DNA of 64,000 nt from Rhynochetos jubatus (lineage: Eukaryota > Chordata > Aves > Eurypygiformes > Rhynochetidae): the NCBI GenBank assembly GCA_027574665.1, contig CM050650.1, forward strand, positions 96,073,086-96,137,085, in the 5' to 3' direction. The first letter of the stretch is position 1; each line of letters begins with the position of its first letter. Position numbers and translations under genes: made by a program. The notes under the pieces were generated by a model. That model saw only the letters and a list, made by a program, of their open reading frames with translations. It was not told the origin of the DNA and searched no databases. Positions 59,320-64,000 of this stretch are shown one piece after another.

Positions 59320-60561
59320 TGTCGCTGCAACTGGAAATACTGGAAAAAGGATTAACTCTGACACTGTTTAATAACTGTCTGTATCTATTTCCCCTACCCT
59401 ATATGTTTTTCTCCCAGTGTCTTGTGAACAGAAGATAGAAAATTGAGAAAAAAGAGGAATAACACATCAACACTGTACTTTTCCTCATAAAGAAACAGCT
59501 TAAAACTTGACATAAACTCCCTTAACCCACATTGTGCTTGAGGAAGGTTGCAATTGTCAACCTTGGAATCAAGAAGGACATTGAAATGGGGAGCATAGGA
59601 CCTGAAGAAAGGGGGTAAGTATGAATGAGTTTTCTCAGATAAAAATTTCAACCATTTTATTATTGAAAGTTACTTGTATTATTTAGATGATTAGGACTAC
59701 TTGACTGTGAAAACTAAGCAAATTAACAGTAAAGTCTTAGCTTCACAAGTATGATATGTTCCTTTTTGGTCATCTAAATATCTGAACCCTGAACATATTA
59801 ACCATATGAAATACTTACCAAGTACCTTGTATTTATACTATAACTCATTCCCCTTATGGGAGAAGCAGCAAGTTTTCATTTTCCATTTTATGCAGAGAAA
59901 AATATGATACACCTAAGTTATATGAAGTACACATTGAGGAGAAAGTCTCATGTAGCCTGTACTGCTCCACTATTGTATATTGCAAATATTTTCTTTTAAG
60001 TGTACATGTGCAGTTAGCTTGTCAAAGAAAGTCCCTGAATAAGCTTAAAAATGAAGGCACTAACAATTTCTCCACTTCTGGCAGGGTTTGGAATGTCTTA
60101 AAATTTGCGCCGTATACTGCCTTAAGAAATATATTTCCTGAAATATGTAAGGAACATCTCTTAAGCCTTCAGAAACTGTCAAGACAATACAAGCTTTATT
60201 AAATGAAATCTCCCTTGTTTAGGTTTTCTGTGATGTCATGAGGACCTGTGGAGTTAACCAGCAAAACTCAGCAGTGCTGTCATTATACAACATAATAATA
60301 CGCTGTGTGCAACTGACTTGTTCTTTTAGAAGAACCCTCTGCAGTTAGAATGGGTTGCTTCACTTTATGAGTGATTAGTTATCAGTCAGCTGGAAACTCA
60401 AAGGCAATTCTTAATATTTTCTTATACTACTATTTGACATTATTTTGTAGTTAATTGTAGCGAAAAGGGATTTTTTTTTTTTTTTTTTAGGTTTAAAATG
60501 AATTCTCATGCATATAGAGAGCATATTTATAGAGCATAAATATTGCTCTATGTTAGTTATT

Positions 60562-60576
60562 GGGGGGGGGGGGGGG
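60562..60576 (+). repeat. Poly-G run (15)
   Basis: Fifteen G in a row lie about 75 bp after an 18-base T run, in otherwise AT-rich DNA. Confidence 0.9.
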
Positions 60577-60895
60577 TGTTAAGAGTTTCTATATTGGTGT
60601 ATGGACTAACAGAAACCTCTGTAAATCTTAAGTCTGAGTCCACTGTTGTGCACCTTGTTTTGTTGTAAACATCAGCAAATATCAAGTTGGGTTTAAAATG
60701 CCTTGGCAATTTACAATGTAACTACATGAATACCTTCTCTAATGAAAAAATAGGTTATAAGAAATTGCTTTTCTCCCAGCTTACTTTTCTCATCTTGCTG
60801 TTCACTGTTACCTCCATTGTGGGGTAAAACTCTCCAGTTGCAAAACATTGCAACTAAAATACTAAAATGAAGGACCATACACTTAATTCCAAAAG

Positions 60896-60916
60896 AAAAA
60901 AAAAAAAAAAAAAAAA
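60896..60916 (+). repeat. Poly-A run (21)
   Basis: A 21-base A homopolymer follows AAAAG. No retroposed sequence is recognised upstream of it, so I treat it as a simple repeat. Confidence 0.85.
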
Positions 60917-63900
60917 GATTGTATTTTTAATTCATTGTCTTTCTTGTTTCAACACAAATCATTATGAAGATCCAGATTATAATTTCAACTTGTGATAGCT
61001 CATGAGTGAAAGGGTAAAAATTCCTATATGGCTTTGTTTTTAGATGGAAACCGCATTCTCTACTCACATGTCCAACTCAATAAACAGGGATAGGAACATC
61101 AAATCACATCCACATTGAAGATAGGAAAAATTCTATTTGTTTTTTATTGTCCTAATAAGATCACACCCTGGTAGTGTGCTGTTCATCTTTCATGTGTAAA
61201 GGGAAGGTGTATTTTTAGTATACATTACAGAGTGAAGCAGTCTCAGATATAGACAGATTTCACTGTAGAATCCTATTCATGTAAATTAACACCTGAAAAC
61301 AAAATATGAATAGAATTTAGTTATATCACTTTTACAAAGAGAAATATTCCCTTTGATACCAATTTCTGAGGAAATTTCAGTCAGGCAAGCTCTTGATGTT
61401 GTTAGTAAGATTCTGCCTCGTCACAAGTGTATATCTGCAATGAGTTATTGATGGATTGGGGCTTTTACGTGTGGCAAGTGGAAAATGTGTTATGGGTAAT
61501 TCTCATTCTACTTTTTTATTGCAAAGCTACATCACTGCTTACACATAAAAATGTTCTCATCTTAATCATTCTATTTGAGAGCCCTTAAAATGTAATGGTG
61601 ATGACTCCTAGCTAGCAAGCTAGATAGATGTTAATGCAAAGTGAGTCATTACAATTTAGGTATGACCTACTGCCTTGCACATTCAAATAATTTGAAAGAG
61701 TGATATAGGTATGATATACAAATCTTATTATGTCTCTAACCAGTTTGAAATAGTGCACTCTATTTTCTCAATCATATTAAGGCAACACAGTCTGGCAATT
61801 TATCTCACTGACCTTTCTCTTCTTTTGTGGATGGGGCATATGGATCCTTTTAGCTTGCAAAATTAAATATATAATCGACACACACACACTTCTCCTATTC
61901 AGCAGTGAATATTATCCAGTAAAAACAAAGGTACCCACAGAACTTCTTTAGGCAGAAGTTATCAATTAGTATTATCATGTTTTTCTCATACTTAATAATT
62001 CCAGAGATGAGAGAGAATTCAGTGTCCAGTCATCAGATGATACGTAATAACACAGGAGCACCATATCACATTTTTCTGTCCATATCACACCTGGAAAATG
62101 TATTGACTTGATCAAATCCAGAAAATATCTAAAAAACATATTGTTGTCACTCTAGTGAAATATGCAACATAATATCAATATAAAACAGCAGTATCGGCAC
62201 AGTGTAGTGATTCTCAATCATATATTGTTATGTAAATTACATTTCTAGCTGTGTAACACCCTCTATAAATCTGTAAATTAAAAAGAAAGTAAAATGGAAG
62301 AAAATGTCTTCTTGCTGCATTTTTTTAAAATAAAAATTTCTATTTGACTTTTCAGATTCCTCTTGAGAGGAAAAAAGCAGTCTAATTAATGGTATCATTT
62401 CTGACTGCTTTAAAAGATCATTTAGCACACGTCCTTATTGTTATTTACATGAACATTTTGACACTTTCTTTTACTGACATCCACACAGTTACCTACTGAT
62501 TAATAAAACTCTTCCAAATGAATTGTTGAATACCTCTTTAAAGGAATGAGTCAAATTTCTGTATTTATAGGAACTTTTCTTCACAAAAGAGTACGTGGAC
62601 AAAAGCAAAACCCTAGATTTAGGTGGAAACTGAACATTTATTAATAACATATTATGATATATTTTCCTTTAATTTCTGTGTAAATGAGAAAAAAAGTAAA
62701 ACCATTGTAGAATGTTTATATTTGATTTTATAATGCAAGGTTTATGATTGAAATAAGAGTAAGTATGAGAAAATTTACAAAATTTTAACTTGCTCAGAAA
62801 GAATTCATGGCATTTTGATGCATTGAGCACATAAATATTCATAAAATCAATCATTTCTTAGTGTGTCTAGAAATTAGCTTTGTATTGATTATGCCTACTT
62901 ATGTGTTGTGTTTGTGACAACATGAAAATAAGCACAAGCTTCTTTCATTGATTTACTGTCCAATAAATAATTACTATTCATTATTTATTGATTATAAAGT
63001 TCCGTAATCATTTCACTTCCTTCCTCTTTATGCTATCAATGTCAGTTCTAAAGCTAGAACAACCTGGTTTATCAAATTTTAGAAACAGTCATACACACAG
63101 AAGAAATGACATACAGCAAAGCCCTTTAAATTCATGTAGGAATACAAGGTTTGTATCACTTAACTTATTTACATCATTTTAGCACACTACATTTAGGAAG
63201 ATAATGGAATAATAACCCAAGAGGTCTCCACAGCTTGCATTATGTTAACCAAACCAATGTAATTCATATAGTCTTTTATTCTGAAAGTGCTTAAAACAGG
63301 ACTTTTGTGGGGATTAAAAGCAGGGGAAAAAAAGACTATTAAGACAGAATTTCAGAAAAAATATACTGGGGCAATACCTCATAGAGAAAAAAACAAAACA
63401 ACAAATGAAACCAAAACAAAAATGTATACACTGTAACAGAGAGAAATCTGTTATTCTGTCTTTCTCCAGCTTGGGTTTCCTGTATAACCAAATACTTCTC
63501 ATTAAGGACTTGCAAGGACTGTGACTCTCATGCTATTGCACAATGAAATTAAAACCACCCACTACTGAGGTGTCTGCAGTTGAAATATATGAGGAAATAG
63601 CTCACTATTTCCCCCTTATTTCCTCAGAAAGGAGATAAAGGATAATAATATCTGCATCATCAAGAAACACAGTAACTTACACAAACATCCTGGAACAAGG
63701 ATGCAAGGCCACCAGAAACAACCATAGAAGTACGCAGAGATACAAATCACACACAAAAAACCTTTGAGTCAGTTTTTTTTATGTCTGAAACTTAGCCAAA
63801 AACTGTCTGAAGGATAAAAGCAAACTCAAGCTTTCTTCTTCCAATGAACAGAATTTTGGGTGAAGGAATGTGCATTTCTACTAGAAAAGGACTTGTAAAA

Positions 63901-64000
63901 GTGGAACGGTCATAAGAATTTGTAGGGGGTTGAATCCACTGATAATGAAAAAAAAAAAAAGAATCAAATTTTTCATTTTCTGTTTGAATTTTCTAACCAC

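Larger units (their letters stand above)
59320..64000. other. 4.7 kb AT-rich sequence, no gene seen
   Basis: No gene or transposon is recognised. There are simple runs of T (60471-60488), G (60562-60576) and A (60896-60916). Open frames are short and without motifs. Confidence 0.5.

Noticed and set aside
1-64000. CRISPR arrays, bacterial operons, riboswitches or an integrated bacterial element
   Set aside because: No regularly spaced repeats, ribosome-binding sites or prokaryotic genes are present. All repeats fit an avian genome.

Overview
This window looks like a gene-poor, AT-rich piece of a bird chromosome, either intergenic or deep intronic. The organism call rests on the interspersed repeats. 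Chicken-repeat-1 (CR1) LINEs carry the avian ATTCTATG 3' terminal repeat and CR1 endonuclease and reverse-transcriptase signatures. There are also many avian endogenous-retrovirus LTRs, most ending in a TAAACCACGACA-type terminus. I found no convincing intact host protein-coding gene, CpG island, CRISPR array or bacterial-type feature. All long open frames that I can explain belong to CR1 or retroviral fossils.

Layout. 1-3050 is unique AT-rich DNA. 3.05-7.4 kb is a repeat cluster: a solo LTR, a CR1 3' end, an LTR fragment, a central CR1 fragment and another LTR fragment. A 0.9 kb CR1 copy lies at 9.9-10.8 kb, followed by about 6 kb of unique DNA. CR1 copies follow at 17.2-18.0 and 24.4-24.9 kb. 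Two LTRs of one family stand head to head at 27.7-29.1 kb. 30.2-31.8 kb holds the most unusual object: a broken ERVL-like element made of one LTR, a complete tRNA-Lys(CUU)-like sequence ending in CCA, and a pol RNase H region. Short CR1 pieces lie at 32.3 and 34.7-35.25 kb, and an unclassified GC-richer island at about 35.96-36.67 kb. 37.3-46.7 kb contains five solo or partial LTRs, several with 5-bp target-site duplications. 48.2-49.6 kb has two CR1 pieces around a compound (AAAC)n(AC)n microsatellite. A rare CR1 5' portion lies at 53.7-54.0 kb, an LTR 5' fragment at 54.3-54.5 kb, and a long internally deleted CR1 at 58.0-59.3 kb. The rest, to 64 kb, is AT-rich and unannotated.

By simple addition of my intervals, LTR-derived sequence is about 12% and CR1 about 10% of the window. 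The LTR share seems high for a bird autosome, so a heterochromatic, W-linked or gene-desert location is possible but not shown. I did not find a clear new biological system. The best candidate for a second look is the LTR/tRNA/pol arrangement near 31.1 kb. Family names rest on recalled consensus motifs, not on a database search.
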